Source of the DNA: Malacoplasma sp.
GTDB taxonomy: Bacteria; Bacillota_I; Bacilli_A; Mycoplasmatales; Mycoplasmoidaceae
Direction of reading: 5' to 3'
NCBI GenBank assembly: GCA_029258015.1
Contig: JARHZT010000023.1
Location: forward strand, 1-7,550
Length of the DNA stretch: 7,550 nucleotides
In this document: positions 1-7,550 of the stretch, piece by piece
Position numbering within the stretch: the stretch's first letter is position 1
Layout of the letters: the number at the start of each line of letters is the position of its first letter
Notes under the pieces: generated by a model
Seen by the model: only the letters and a program-made list of their open reading frames with translations
Database searches by the model: none
What the model was told of the DNA's origin: nothing
Position numbers and translations under genes: made by a program

Positions 1-1
1 A

Positions 2-1825
2 TTATTTAGTTAAGTTTTTAAAATCATCAATTCAAGTTTCAACAATACTTAATGCTTGTTCTCAAGGTTCTGATTTAGATAAATCAATTCCTAATAGTTT
101 TATAGTGTCTATTGGTGATAATGAACTACCACTTGATAAGAATTCATAATATTTTTCTAAAAACCCTTTTTCTTTATTAAATATTTTTTCTGCACATATA
201 ATAGCAGCTACTAAACCAATTGAATATTTATAAACATAAAATATTCCATGATAGAAGTGACTTAATCTAAATATGATTGATAATCTTTCTCCATTATCTT
301 TAGTCAATAATTTATTAACTTCTTTATCTGAAAAATTTCCATATTTTTTAAATGTTTGTGCATATAATTTTTTCAATTCATCTGCACCAACTGGACGATT
401 ATTTTCTATTTCTTGAATTATTCAATTTTCAGTTTGGCTAAACATAATTTGTCTAGTTGTGCATGCAAAGAAATTAGTAATCATTTCATTATATATTTTT
501 AACTTTAAATTTTTGTCATCAGGATATTTATTCATTATGTGGTAATTTACAAGAATTTCATTTGCAATAGATGCAATTTCTGCATAAAAAATACTTAAAT
601 CACAATAAACATCTTGTTTCTTATTAATATAGTAAGAGTTTAATGAATGTCCTAATTCATGAGCTAATGTGGTTACACTTCCAAAAGTCTTATCAAAGTT
701 CATCAATATATAATATTTATTTAATCCCTTTGTACCACCTATTGAATATGCTCCTGTTTGTTTACCTTTTTTAGGAAGTCATGATATTCATTTTTCATCA
801 AATGCTTTTTGAACAACACTAACATATTCATCACCCATAATAGATAATCCTTCTAATACAAGTTTTTTAGCATCTTCAACAGTTATGATTTCATCTTTTT
901 TAGAATAGATATCAAAACTCTTGTTTCAAGGTGCCATTTTAACATCTTTACCCATTACTTTTTTTCTATAAGTATTTTCAATAGTGTTAAATTTTTTGTA
1001 TGCATATTTATATTTTTCAACTTCTTTATAAACATGATCTACAAATTCAGGTTCAACTTCATCATGAAAACAAACGCTATCAATATAATTTTTAAATTTA
1101 TATATTTTAGATATTTCATTAAGTAATAAGAAATTTTGATACATTGTTTTAGCTAGTGTATTTTCAAACTTCATAAAACTTTTATTTAGTGAAGTATATG
1201 CATTTTTTCTTAATACTTCATCTTTATTTTTTTCTAATATAAAGTGAATATCAGACACTGAATCAAATTTAATTTCCTTATTATTTTTATTTTTGGCTGG
1301 AAGTAATTCAATTTCAGAATAAGTTAGTATTTCAAAAACAGAAGATGCTGTAGATAACGAAGGAGAAAGTTTAGTTAGAAGAATTTCTTCTTTTTCTGTT
1401 AATTTATGCTTTTTGCTTCTAAAAATTAAGTTAAATTCTCTTTCGTATTTTTTTAGATTTTTATCTTCTAAATATTTTTTAATTTCTTTTTCTTTTGAAA
1501 GAATAATATTTTTTTGATTAACAAATGCTAAAGAAAATTTATTATCTTCAATGCTTAATTTTTCACTTCAATTTAACATATCTTTATTAGATAAATCTTC
1601 ATTTGTTTTATTAGAAATATAATTTACTAAATGATTTTCTAAAATTGATAATTCATCTTCCTTTTTTAGGTATTTTTTAAAAGTTTCAATGCTGTCATAG
1701 CATTTTCCCTCATCATATATTTTTATAAGATCTTCATTAAGTTTTTTTCATTCATCAAAATTTTCTTGAAGAGACTTATTTTTTAGTAAGTCTTCAAGGT
1801 CTCAATTGTATTTTTCAAAGTTCAT
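2..1825 (-). CDS. pepF: Oligoendopeptidase F (M3 family zinc metallopeptidase)
   Basis: Cytoplasmic zinc peptidase that cuts short peptides, probably recycling imported or degraded peptides into amino acids. Reading UGA as Trp gives one open frame of 607 codons plus a TAA stop at 2-4, the usual length for PepF (about 600 aa). The N-terminal half (about residues 1-200) is the helical, Lys/Glu-rich PepF N-domain, and the rest is the M3 catalytic domain. The zinc site HELGH lies at about residues 389-393 in the context TTLAHELGHS, with E390 the likely catalytic base. A third zinc ligand is probably the Glu in FYAEIAS (about residue 416). The preceding KKGKQTGAYS segment is also typical of PepF. 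All nine Trp codons are UGA. The start at 1825 is chosen because an AGAGGAA ribosome binding site lies just upstream on this strand. The gene is transcribed divergently from secG. Family assignment is firm; the exact peptide substrates cannot be told. Confidence 0.96.
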
Positions 1826-1941
1826 AATTCCTCTATATATACAATAAAGATAAACTAAATATTTTAATATTTATATGAAAAAGATTAAAATAGTAATAAT
1901 AATTTATTTTTGTTTTATAATTTTGTTATTGTAGGTAAGAT
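1826..1941. promoter_or_regulatory. Divergent intergenic promoter region, pepF / secG
   Basis: This 116-bp, extremely AT-rich gap must carry the promoters for both pepF (minus) and secG (plus). On the minus strand two weak -10 candidates are visible, TATAAA (1875 to 1870) and TAAAAT (1866 to 1861). Both lack a recognisable -35 box, as is common in Mollicutes. The pepF ribosome binding site AGAGGAA lies within about 1827-1835, a few bases before the ATG. The close spacing would allow the two promoters to affect each other, but no operator is evident. Confidence 0.45.
1916..1921 (+). promoter_or_regulatory. Probable -10 box for secG-rnr
   Basis: A perfect TATAAT hexamer lies 20 bases before the secG start codon, so transcription would begin near 1928 and leave a leader of about 14 nt. 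That leader just fits the ribosome binding site (AGG at 1933-1935). No good -35 hexamer is seen at the expected spacing (about 1893-1898). In DNA this AT-rich a chance TATAAT is quite possible, so the call rests on its position as well as its sequence. Confidence 0.5.
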
Positions 1942-2235
1942 ATGGATGCATTAATAATAATTTTTTACGTTTTAGCAATTATTTCATTAATAATTGCTTT
2001 GTTATTGTCTGGACATGGTAATTCTGGTGGGATTAACCCAATAGCTGGTAATGACATTGAGTTGTTTAAGAAAACAAAAGATAGAGGTGTTGTAAAAGTT
2101 TTACAATTCATTCTTTTTATTTTGACTTTTGTTTTAATTGGAATAGCTTTAGTTATTGGAATTATAACTCCCGATACACCACCACCAAGTACGGAAGAAC
2201 CAGCAACACAATTTATTATAAATATGATATCTTAG
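1942..2235 (+). CDS. secG: Protein translocase subunit SecG
   Basis: Small membrane subunit of the SecYEG protein-export channel; it assists SecA-driven translocation. The 97-residue protein has the SecG plan: a first membrane segment at about residues 3-22, a Gly/Ser/Asn-rich loop (GHGNSGGINPIAGND, about 24-38), a short basic stretch (KKTKDRG, about 43-49) and a second membrane segment at about 52-75. After the second segment comes a tail of about 22 residues rich in Pro, Thr and Glu (PDTPPPSTEEPAT) that ends in a hydrophobic stretch. SecG often stops soon after its second segment, so this tail is unusual. The start is supported by an AGG-type ribosome binding site at 1933-1935. The gene sits 9 bp before rnr, a classic secG-rnr neighbourhood in Firmicutes that strengthens the identification. 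Sequence conservation in SecG is low, so the call combines topology, loop motif and gene order. Confidence 0.88.
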   Translation: MDALIIIFYVLAIISLIIALLLSGHGNSGGINPIAGNDIELFKKTKDRGVVKVLQFILFILTFVLIGIALVIGIITPDTPPPSTEEPATQFIINMIS

Positions 2236-2244
2236 GACTAAAAT

Positions 2245-4419
2245 ATGCAAACTAAACAAAACTTATCACTAACTCCCATTGAGAGAAAAATTGTTGAAAT
2301 AATAGAATCCCAAGAAGGAAGACCAATACCTTCAGGGATTATTTTTAGTAAAGGGGATTTTAAAAACAGAAAAGCTTTTTACTCAGCTTTGGATTTTTTA
2401 GTAAAAAACAAAGAAATTGAAAAACTTGTTACTGGAAAATACATTTTGTCATACAAAAATGGGGTAGTTTTGTTTGATCAAGCATGTCAAGGAAAGGTAT
2501 TTATTAATTCTAAAGGTGATGCTTTTTTTAAAAAAGGAAATGATGAAAAATCATCATTTTATATTAACAAAAAGAATCTTTTAAATGCCATGGATGGAGA
2601 TATTGTTAAAGTAGCTCCTATGGATAGAGAGTCTACATATGATGATTTAAAAGATGCTGTAGTCTTAGAGATAGTTGAAAGAAATAGAGACTTTTTTGTA
2701 GGTACATATTCTTCAGAATTATCTGGTGATAAAAAAGAAACAAAAATTATTCCAGATGATTTAAAAATTAATTTCAAAATTGTAGTTGACGATGAATCGC
2801 AATTAGTTCATGGATCTAAAGCATTATTTCAAATATCAAGAATAAAAAACAATGTTATATATTGTTCGTTATCTAAAATAATTGGACATGTAAATGATGT
2901 TGGTACAGATATTATTTCTATTGTTTATGACAATGGAATAGAACCTGAATTTAGTGAAGAAGTTAAAAAAGAAGTAGAAAAAATAGATTTCAACTTTTCA
3001 CCAGAGGAAGATAAAAGAAGAAAAGATTTATCAAATTTAAACTTTGTAACAATAGATCCAGTTACATCAAAAGATATGGATGATGCTATATATGTTGAAA
3101 AAAAGAGTGATGGTTATAAATTATATGTAGCAATTGCTGATGTTAGTTATTATGTAAAACTAAAATCAAAATTATGAAATTCAGCAGTTGAAAGAGGAAC
3201 ATCAGTTTATCTTGTAAATCAAGTTATTCCAATGCTTCCACATAAGTTATCAAACAATATTTGTTCTTTAAATCCGTTAGAAAAAAGATATGCAATGGTT
3301 TGTGAAATGGATGTAAATAAAGAAGGTAAATATGATGCAATAGATGTTTATCCTGGAATTATTGTTTCTAAAAAGAAATTTGCTTATGAAAACATCAATG
3401 ACTATTTTAAAGATGGTTCAAAACTTGAAAATGTTGATGACAATTTATACAAAATGATAGATCAAGCAAAAGAGTTAAATGAATTCTTAGATAAAAGACA
3501 CAAAAAAGAAGGATATATTGATTTTGAAATCCCAGAACCTAACATCATTTTAGATGAAAATGAAAAAATAAAATCTATTGAAGTTAAAAAAACAGGTGAA
3601 GCTCAAAAAATGATAGAAAACTTCATGGTTGCAGCAAATGAAGCTGTTACATTGAAGTTTAATCAATTAAACAAATCATTAGGATTTGTCTATAGAGTTC
3701 ACAATAGTCCTGAAGAAATCAGAATAGAAGCATTTAAAACAGAAGCTAAAAAATTAGGATTTAGATATGATGATTCATTGAAAAAGTGGAATCCTGATAC
3801 TGTAAGTAAATGATTAATAACAAATAAAGACTTTAAACATAAAGAATTAATAAACATGCTTTTATTAAGAACTATGGCTAAAGCTAAATATGATTGTGAT
3901 AATATAGGTCATTTTGGTTTATCTTTAAAAAACTACACTCATTTCACTTCTCCTATTAGAAGATTAGCTGATGTTGTTGTACATCATTTATATAGAGCAT
4001 TTGTTTTTGATAAAGATAGATATTCAGATGATGATAAAAATTATCTATTAGATAATCTTAATTACTTTAATGAAAAAGCAAATGAAACTGAAAGAAGAGC
4101 GGTGACAACTGAAAGAGATGTAAATTCAATGAAGTTTGCTGAATACATGCAAGGTAAAATTGGTCAAGAATTTGATGGATTTGCTACATATATAGTGAAT
4201 TTTGGTGTATTTGTTCAGTTAAAAAACACTATTGAAGGTTGTATTAAACCTATGAATTTCAAAGATGATTTTTATGTATTTAATCCAGAAGATTTTACTT
4301 TTGTAGGTAAAAAGAATAAGAAGGTAATTACTCTGGGTCAAAAGATGAGAATTAAAGTTGTAGGTTCTTATCCTGAAACAAGAAAAATTGACTTTGAAAT
4401 GGTTAAGTTTTTAGATTAA
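2245..4419 (+). CDS. rnr: Ribonuclease R (RNB family 3'-5' exoribonuclease)
   Basis: Processive 3'-5' exoribonuclease that degrades mRNA and structured RNA. In Mycoplasma genitalium RNase R is reported as the only exoribonuclease and is essential. The 724-residue product has the expected domains: an N-terminal winged-helix-like region (about 8-65), cold-shock-type RNA-binding domains (about 70-220), the RNB catalytic domain (about 255-600) and a C-terminal S1 domain (about 640-720). The catalytic aspartates are visible in TIDPVTSKDMDDA (D271, D277, D279, D280). Other RNB signatures are RGTSVYLVNQVIPMLPHKLSN, MIENFMVAANE and HFTSPIRRLAD (first Arg of the RR pair about 572). The frame needs UGA read as Trp at residues 311 and 523; residue 515 is a rare UGG. 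The long basic C-terminal tail of E. coli RNase R is absent, giving a length close to the M. genitalium enzyme. The ribosome binding site AGGA (2234-2237) overlaps the secG stop codon, suggesting translational coupling. smpB does not follow. Confidence 0.97.
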
Positions 4420-4541
4420 TACTTTTTTTAGCAAAAATATGGTATATTCTATCTAGTAAAAATATAAAATTGTCTCATGATTAATTTTCCGATTATGAAT
4501 AGCTTTTTTATATTGTAAATAATTTATGGAAGGAAAATAAT
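4420..4541 (+). promoter_or_regulatory. rpsO promoter and 5' leader region
   Basis: This 122-bp gap between rnr and rpsO contains no gene. The best promoter is an extended -10 motif, TGGTATATT at 4440-4448, which can work without a strong -35 box; none is seen here. It would start transcription near 4455 and give a leader of about 87 nt. No convincing Rho-independent terminator follows rnr, so read-through from secG-rnr into rpsO is possible. A strong ribosome binding site GGAAGGA (4528-4534) lies 7 bases before the rpsO ATG. Confidence 0.5.
4475..4498 (+). other. Weak hairpin in the rpsO leader
   Basis: TCATGATT (4475-4482) can pair with GATTATGA (4491-4498), giving an 8-bp stem with two G-U pairs and the 8-base loop AATTTTCC. 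It lies inside the predicted rpsO leader, about 30 bases before the ribosome binding site. S15 represses its own mRNA through leader structures in several bacteria, though the structures differ between lineages. A role here is only a guess, because the stem is AT-rich and weak and no known S15-binding pattern is recognised. Confidence 0.25.
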
Positions 4542-4814
4542 ATGGCAGTAAGTAAAGCAGCTAAATTAGAAATTATTAAAAAATTTGGTGGTAGTGAAAC
4601 TAATACTGGTAAAGTTGAAGTGCAAATAGCATTATTAACAGCAGAAATTAATTCATTAACTAAACACATGATTGACAACAAAAAAGATCAAATATCTAAA
4701 AGAGGTCTTTACCAAAAAGTTTCTAAAAGAAAAAGTCTTTTAAGTTACTTAAAAAATAATGACATCGAAAGATACCGTCAAATTATTAAAGAATTAGACA
4801 TAAGAGGAAATTAA
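4542..4814 (+). CDS. rpsO: 30S ribosomal protein S15
   Basis: Primary-binding protein of the small ribosomal subunit. It contacts the 16S rRNA central domain, organises the platform and takes part in an intersubunit bridge. The 90-residue product matches the normal S15 length (88-90 aa) and carries family hallmarks: FGGSETNTGKVEVQIALLT near the N-terminus (about 15-33), a Lys/Arg-rich helix region with RGLYQKVSKRKSLLSYLK (about 54-71) and a C-terminal NNDIERYRQIIKELDIRG (about 72-89). The start is certain because of the strong GGAAGGA ribosome binding site at 4528-4534 and the conserved N-terminus. It contains no Trp. One arginine near the C-terminus (ERYRQ) uses CGU, while the others I checked are AGA. 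It follows rnr on the same strand and ends at a strong terminator. Confidence 0.98.
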   Translation: MAVSKAAKLEIIKKFGGSETNTGKVEVQIALLTAEINSLTKHMIDNKKDQISKRGLYQKVSKRKSLLSYLKNNDIERYRQIIKELDIRGN

Positions 4815-4829
4815 TCTCTTATTCTTTTT

Positions 4830-4862
4830 AAAAGACACCTATAAATGGTGTCTTTTTTCTTT
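4830..4862 (+). terminator. Rho-independent terminator after rpsO
   Basis: AAAAGACACC (4830-4839) pairs perfectly with GGTGTCTTTT (4847-4856) around a 7-base loop (4840-4846), followed by a T-rich run reaching about 4862. The stem is the most GC-rich structure in the intergenic DNA of this window, and the hairpin starts 16 bases after the rpsO stop codon. It should end the rnr/rpsO transcript and separate it from the kinase-leuS unit. Confidence 0.93.
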
Positions 4863-4988
4863 CTTGTTAAATAAATAAAAAATATTAAAAAAAATTTATT
4901 TATTTGTATATATTAAATAAAGTGAGAAATGTAAAATATTCTTACTTATTTACAAGAAAAAAGGAAATTATAATAAGGGAAATGCAAT
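4863..4988 (+). promoter_or_regulatory. AT-rich leader / promoter region of the kinase-leuS operon
   Basis: This 126-bp gap between the terminator and the kinase gene must hold the promoter for the following pair, since the upstream transcript ends at a strong terminator. The clearest -10 candidate is TATATT at 4909-4914; no -35 hexamer stands out. That would leave a leader of about 68 nt. The ribosome binding site AAGGGA (4975-4980) is 8 bases from the kinase ATG; an additional AAAGGAA motif near 4960-4966 has no nearby in-frame start. An ATG at 4982 is out of frame with the kinase and is not used. Confidence 0.45.
4869..4905. repeat. 11-bp AT-only inverted repeat upstream of the kinase gene
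   Basis: The arms AAATAAATAAA (4869-4879) and TTTATTTATTT (4895-4905) are perfect inverted copies separated by 15 bases. The right arm ends just before the putative -10 box TATATT. It could be an operator or a weak RNA hairpin from residual read-through. In DNA of this composition, however, a match made only of A and T is weak evidence of function. Confidence 0.35.
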
Positions 4989-5690
4989 ATGGATTTCAAA
5001 AATAAGAACGATACTATTACGCAAAAAAAGAAAAAACCGAACTTTCATAGAATTAAAATATCAAATTCTGTAGTTGTAGGTGGAATGATAGCTTTTGGAA
5101 AAAGTACATTAGTTAATGAATTATCTAAAAGTATGGAAAATGTGAATGTTATTTCAGAACTTGAAGAAGATGATGTATTAGCTAATTTGCTACTTGAAAA
5201 AATGTATGAAAGAAGCAACAGTATTATTTATGGTCCTGTGTTCCAACTATATTTTGTTTTACAAAGATTTGAAAAGTTTAAAAGAAACTGTAATTTAGAT
5301 AATTTATCAATTTTTGATAGAAGTATTTTTGAAGACTGATTATTTGCACACGAAAACATAGTTAGACCATCAGTTTTTAGATACTATGAGAGTTTATGAA
5401 AAGATATTTCAAATGAATTAGTTTATGAACATGGTGTTCCAAAACTTTATGTTATATTAACAGGGGATTGAGAATTATTTAAGCAACGTTTATTTGAAAG
5501 AAATAGAAAATCAGAAATTGAAAACTTTGATAAAAACAAACTTTATTTTAAAAAGCTTTTATCAATATATGAAGAATATATGGTGAGTGTATGTAACGAT
5601 TTTGGTATTCAATATATCTTGATTGATGCAAATAAACCATTAGAAGAAAAAGTTAAATTAGTATTAACAAAATTAGCAAGTTTAAATTAG
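4989..5690 (+). CDS. Deoxynucleoside kinase (dNK family, probably dAdo/dGuo kinase)
   Basis: Phosphorylates deoxynucleosides to 5'-monophosphates with a nucleoside triphosphate donor. This is the first salvage step, needed by Mollicutes that cannot make nucleotides de novo. The 233-residue product shows the dNK fold: a P-loop GMIAFGKST (about 32-40) after a beta strand, a Glu-rich segment ISELEED, the DRS motif in IFDRSIFEDWLFAHE (D110, R111, S112), a strand LYVILTGDWELF and an Arg-rich lid segment ERNRKSEIE. The C-terminus (IQYILIDANKPLEEKVKLVL) is also typical. All three Trp codons are UGA. An N-terminal extension of about 27 residues, with a KKKK run, precedes the first beta strand; family members usually begin almost at the P-loop strand. 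The start at 4989 is supported by AAGGGA at 4975-4980, and no in-frame ATG lies between it and the P-loop. leuS follows after 15 bp, probably as one operon. Which deoxynucleoside is preferred cannot be read from the sequence. Confidence 0.92.
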
Positions 5691-5705
5691 TAAGAAGGAA
5701 TTTAT

Positions 5706-7550
5706 ATGTACAATCACAATTTAGTAGAAAAGAAATGAAGAAAAAAGTGAAAAGAAAATAAGACATATTTTTTTAAAGATGATTCTACAAAGAAAAAGTT
5801 TTATGCTCTAGATATGTTCCCATATCCTAGTGGTGCTGGGCTACATGTTGGGCATGTTAAAAGTTATACTCCAACTGATGTGTTTTCAAGATATAAAAGA
5901 TTTCAAGGTTATAATGTTTTGCATCCAATTGGTTGAGATGCTTTTGGTTTACCAGCAGAACAATATGCTTTAAAAACTAAAAACCATCCAGGTGATTTTA
6001 CAGATAAAAATATTGCTAATTTTAAAAAACAAATTGATGAATTAGGTTTTTCTTTTGACTCTAATAAAGAAATAAATACAACAGATTCTAAGTTTTACAA
6101 ATGAACTCAATGAATATTTTTACAACTATATAAAAATGGTTTAGCTGAAATTAAAAATGTTGATGTGAACTGATGTAATGAATTAGGAACAGTTTTAGCT
6201 AATGAAGAAATATTGACTGACAAAGATGGAAATAAGGTATCTGAAAGAGGTGGATATCCAATCGTTAAAAAACCTATGAAGCAATGAGTTTTAAAAATAA
6301 CTCAATATGCAGATAGATTGATTGATGATTTAGATACATTAGAATGAACTGAAGGATTAAAAAACATTCAAAAGAAATGAATAGGAAAATCAGTTGGTGC
6401 TTCTATTAAATTTAAATTAGAAAATAGTAACCAACAAATAGAAGTATTTACTTCAAGAGCAGATACCATTTATGGTGTTTCATTTATTGGATTAAGTTTT
6501 GATCATCAATTAGTAAAAGAAATAGCTAAAACAGATAAAGAACTTGAAAAAATGATTGCTCACCAAAACAGTTTAAAAGATTTTGAAAAAACAGCAATTA
6601 ATAGTGAAAAGATAGGATACTTATTACCTATTAAAATAGTTCACCCTTTAACTAATAAGTTATTAAATGTTTATGCGTGTAACTATGTTTTATCAAACTA
6701 TGGTAATGGAGCTATTATGGGTGTTCCAGCACATGATAGTAGAGATTATGATTTTGCTAAAAAATATAACTTAGAAATTATTCAAGTTTTAGAAACTAGT
6801 GAAAATTTACCATATGAAGGAAATGGAAAACATATTAATTCAGATCAATTAAATGGATTAGAAACAGAAGAAGCTATAGAAAAAATAATTAAAATCTTAC
6901 AAGAAAAAAATATTGGTAAAAAAACAATTAATTTCAAATTAAAAGATTGGTTATTTAGTAGACAAAGATATTGAGGAGAACCATTCCCGGTATTATTTGA
7001 TGAACAAGGAAATATATTGTTAGAAGAAAAACTTCCTTTAGTTTTACCTCATTCTACAAATATAGCACCAAGTGGTGATGGAAGAAGTCCATTAGCTAAT
7101 TTAACAGAATGAGTTAATGTTGAGATTGATGGAAAACTATATCAAAGAGAAACTAATACAATGCCTCAATGAGCTGGATCATCATGATATTACTTAGCTT
7201 ATATTTTAAAAAATGATAATGATGATTATGTACCATTAGACTCACCAGAAGCATATAAATTATTTGAAAGATGATTACCAGTTGATATTTATATTGGTGG
7301 TCAAGAACATGCAGTTTTACATTTATTGTATTCAAGATTCTGACATAAATTTTTATATGATATAAAAGTTGTACCAACTAAAGAACCATTTATGAAGATC
7401 ATTAACCAAGGGATGATTCTTGGAAGTGATGGAGAAAAAATGAGTAAATCAAAAGGGAATGTAATCAACCCTTCAGATATTGTTGTTTCACATGGTGCAG
7501 ATGCATTAAGGCTATATATGATGTTTATGGGTCCAATTACAGCATCATTG
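5706..7550 (+). CDS. leuS: Leucyl-tRNA synthetase (5' part; gene runs off the window)
   Basis: Class I aminoacyl-tRNA synthetase that charges tRNA-Leu with leucine. The window holds 615 codons, without a stop, of an enzyme usually about 800 residues long. The ATP-site HIGH signature is HVGH (residues 47-50, context YPSGAGLHVGH) and KMSKS is at 578-582 (context GEKMSKSKGN). Between them lie the family segments NWCNELGTVLANEE (about 155-168), the CP1 editing domain with TSRADT (249-254) and YGNGAIMGVPAHDSRD (about 332-347), then RQRYWGEPFPV, WAGSSWYYLAY and YIGGQEHAVLHLLYSRFW. The conserved editing Asp (D347, matching E. coli D345) is kept, so the enzyme retains an editing domain, unlike Mycoplasma mobile LeuRS. 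Fifteen Trp codons are UGA and one is UGG. The start is set by the AGAAGGA ribosome binding site at 5693-5699. Missing from the window are the rest of the anticodon-binding region and the C-terminal domain. Confidence 0.98.

Noticed and set aside
62..1258. Several short minus-strand ORFs that look like a broken, multi-frame pseudogene
   Set aside because: All are in the same frame and are interrupted only by UGA, which is Trp here. Reading through gives one intact PepF of normal length.
2559..2777. Minus-strand open frame of 72 codons
   Set aside because: It lies wholly inside rnr on the opposite strand, has no ribosome binding site that I can see, and resembles no known family. It is a shadow of the rnr coding frame.
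3052..3090. Pro in the RNase R motif TIDP in place of the textbook TIDG
   Set aside because: Variation at this position is common in RNB enzymes, and all four acidic catalytic residues are present.
3175..3813. Apparent in-frame stops in rnr at 3175-3177 and 3811-3813
   Set aside because: Both are UGA Trp codons. The RNB domain motifs continue across them without a gap or frame change.
4471..4499. Second rpsO promoter, TTGTCT (4470-4475) with TATGAA (4494-4499)
   Set aside because: The -10 match is poor and the spacing is 18 bases. The extended -10 motif at 4440-4448 is a better candidate.
7153..7377. Minus-strand open frame of 74 codons
   Set aside because: It is antisense to conserved LeuRS sequence (WAGSSWYY to FWHK). 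Its Ile/Tyr/His-rich composition is what the complement of AT-rich coding DNA gives.
1..7550. Search for CRISPR arrays, tRNA or rRNA genes, insertion sequences, phage or defence genes
   Set aside because: No repeated spacers, cloverleaf-like sequences, transposase motifs or terminal repeats were seen. Genes occupy nearly all of the window and all belong to known housekeeping families.

Overview
The window is AT-rich DNA from a Mollicute (Mycoplasmatota; Mycoplasma, Spiroplasma or a relative). The decisive clue is the genetic code. Reading frames for PepF, RNase R, the deoxynucleoside kinase and LeuRS are continuous only if UGA is read as tryptophan (translation table 4). I count about 29 UGA Trp codons against 2 UGG. 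Arginine is almost always AGA, and intergenic DNA is short and very AT-rich. I cannot name the genus.

Layout. Positions 2-1825 (minus strand) hold a complete oligoendopeptidase F gene (pepF), whose stop codon lies almost at the window edge. A 116-bp divergent promoter region (1826-1941) separates it from the plus-strand genes. These are secG (1942-2235), the small SecYEG translocon subunit, and rnr (2245-4419), RNase R, which form a tight pair. After a 122-bp gap with a likely promoter and a weak leader hairpin comes rpsO (4542-4814), ribosomal protein S15, closed by a clear Rho-independent terminator (about 4830-4862). A 126-bp AT-rich spacer with an 11-bp inverted repeat leads to a second pair: a deoxynucleoside kinase gene (4989-5690) and leuS (5706 to beyond the window end), leucyl-tRNA synthetase, cut off at codon 615.

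Together these are housekeeping genes: peptide breakdown, protein export, RNA decay, translation and nucleoside salvage, as expected for a host-dependent cell with a reduced genome. The secG-rnr pairing is the familiar Firmicutes arrangement, but smpB, a common third partner, is not next to rnr here. I see no mobile element, CRISPR array, tRNA, rRNA, phage gene or defence system. I also find no evidence of an undescribed system. The findings are modest departures within known families and possible regulatory structures.
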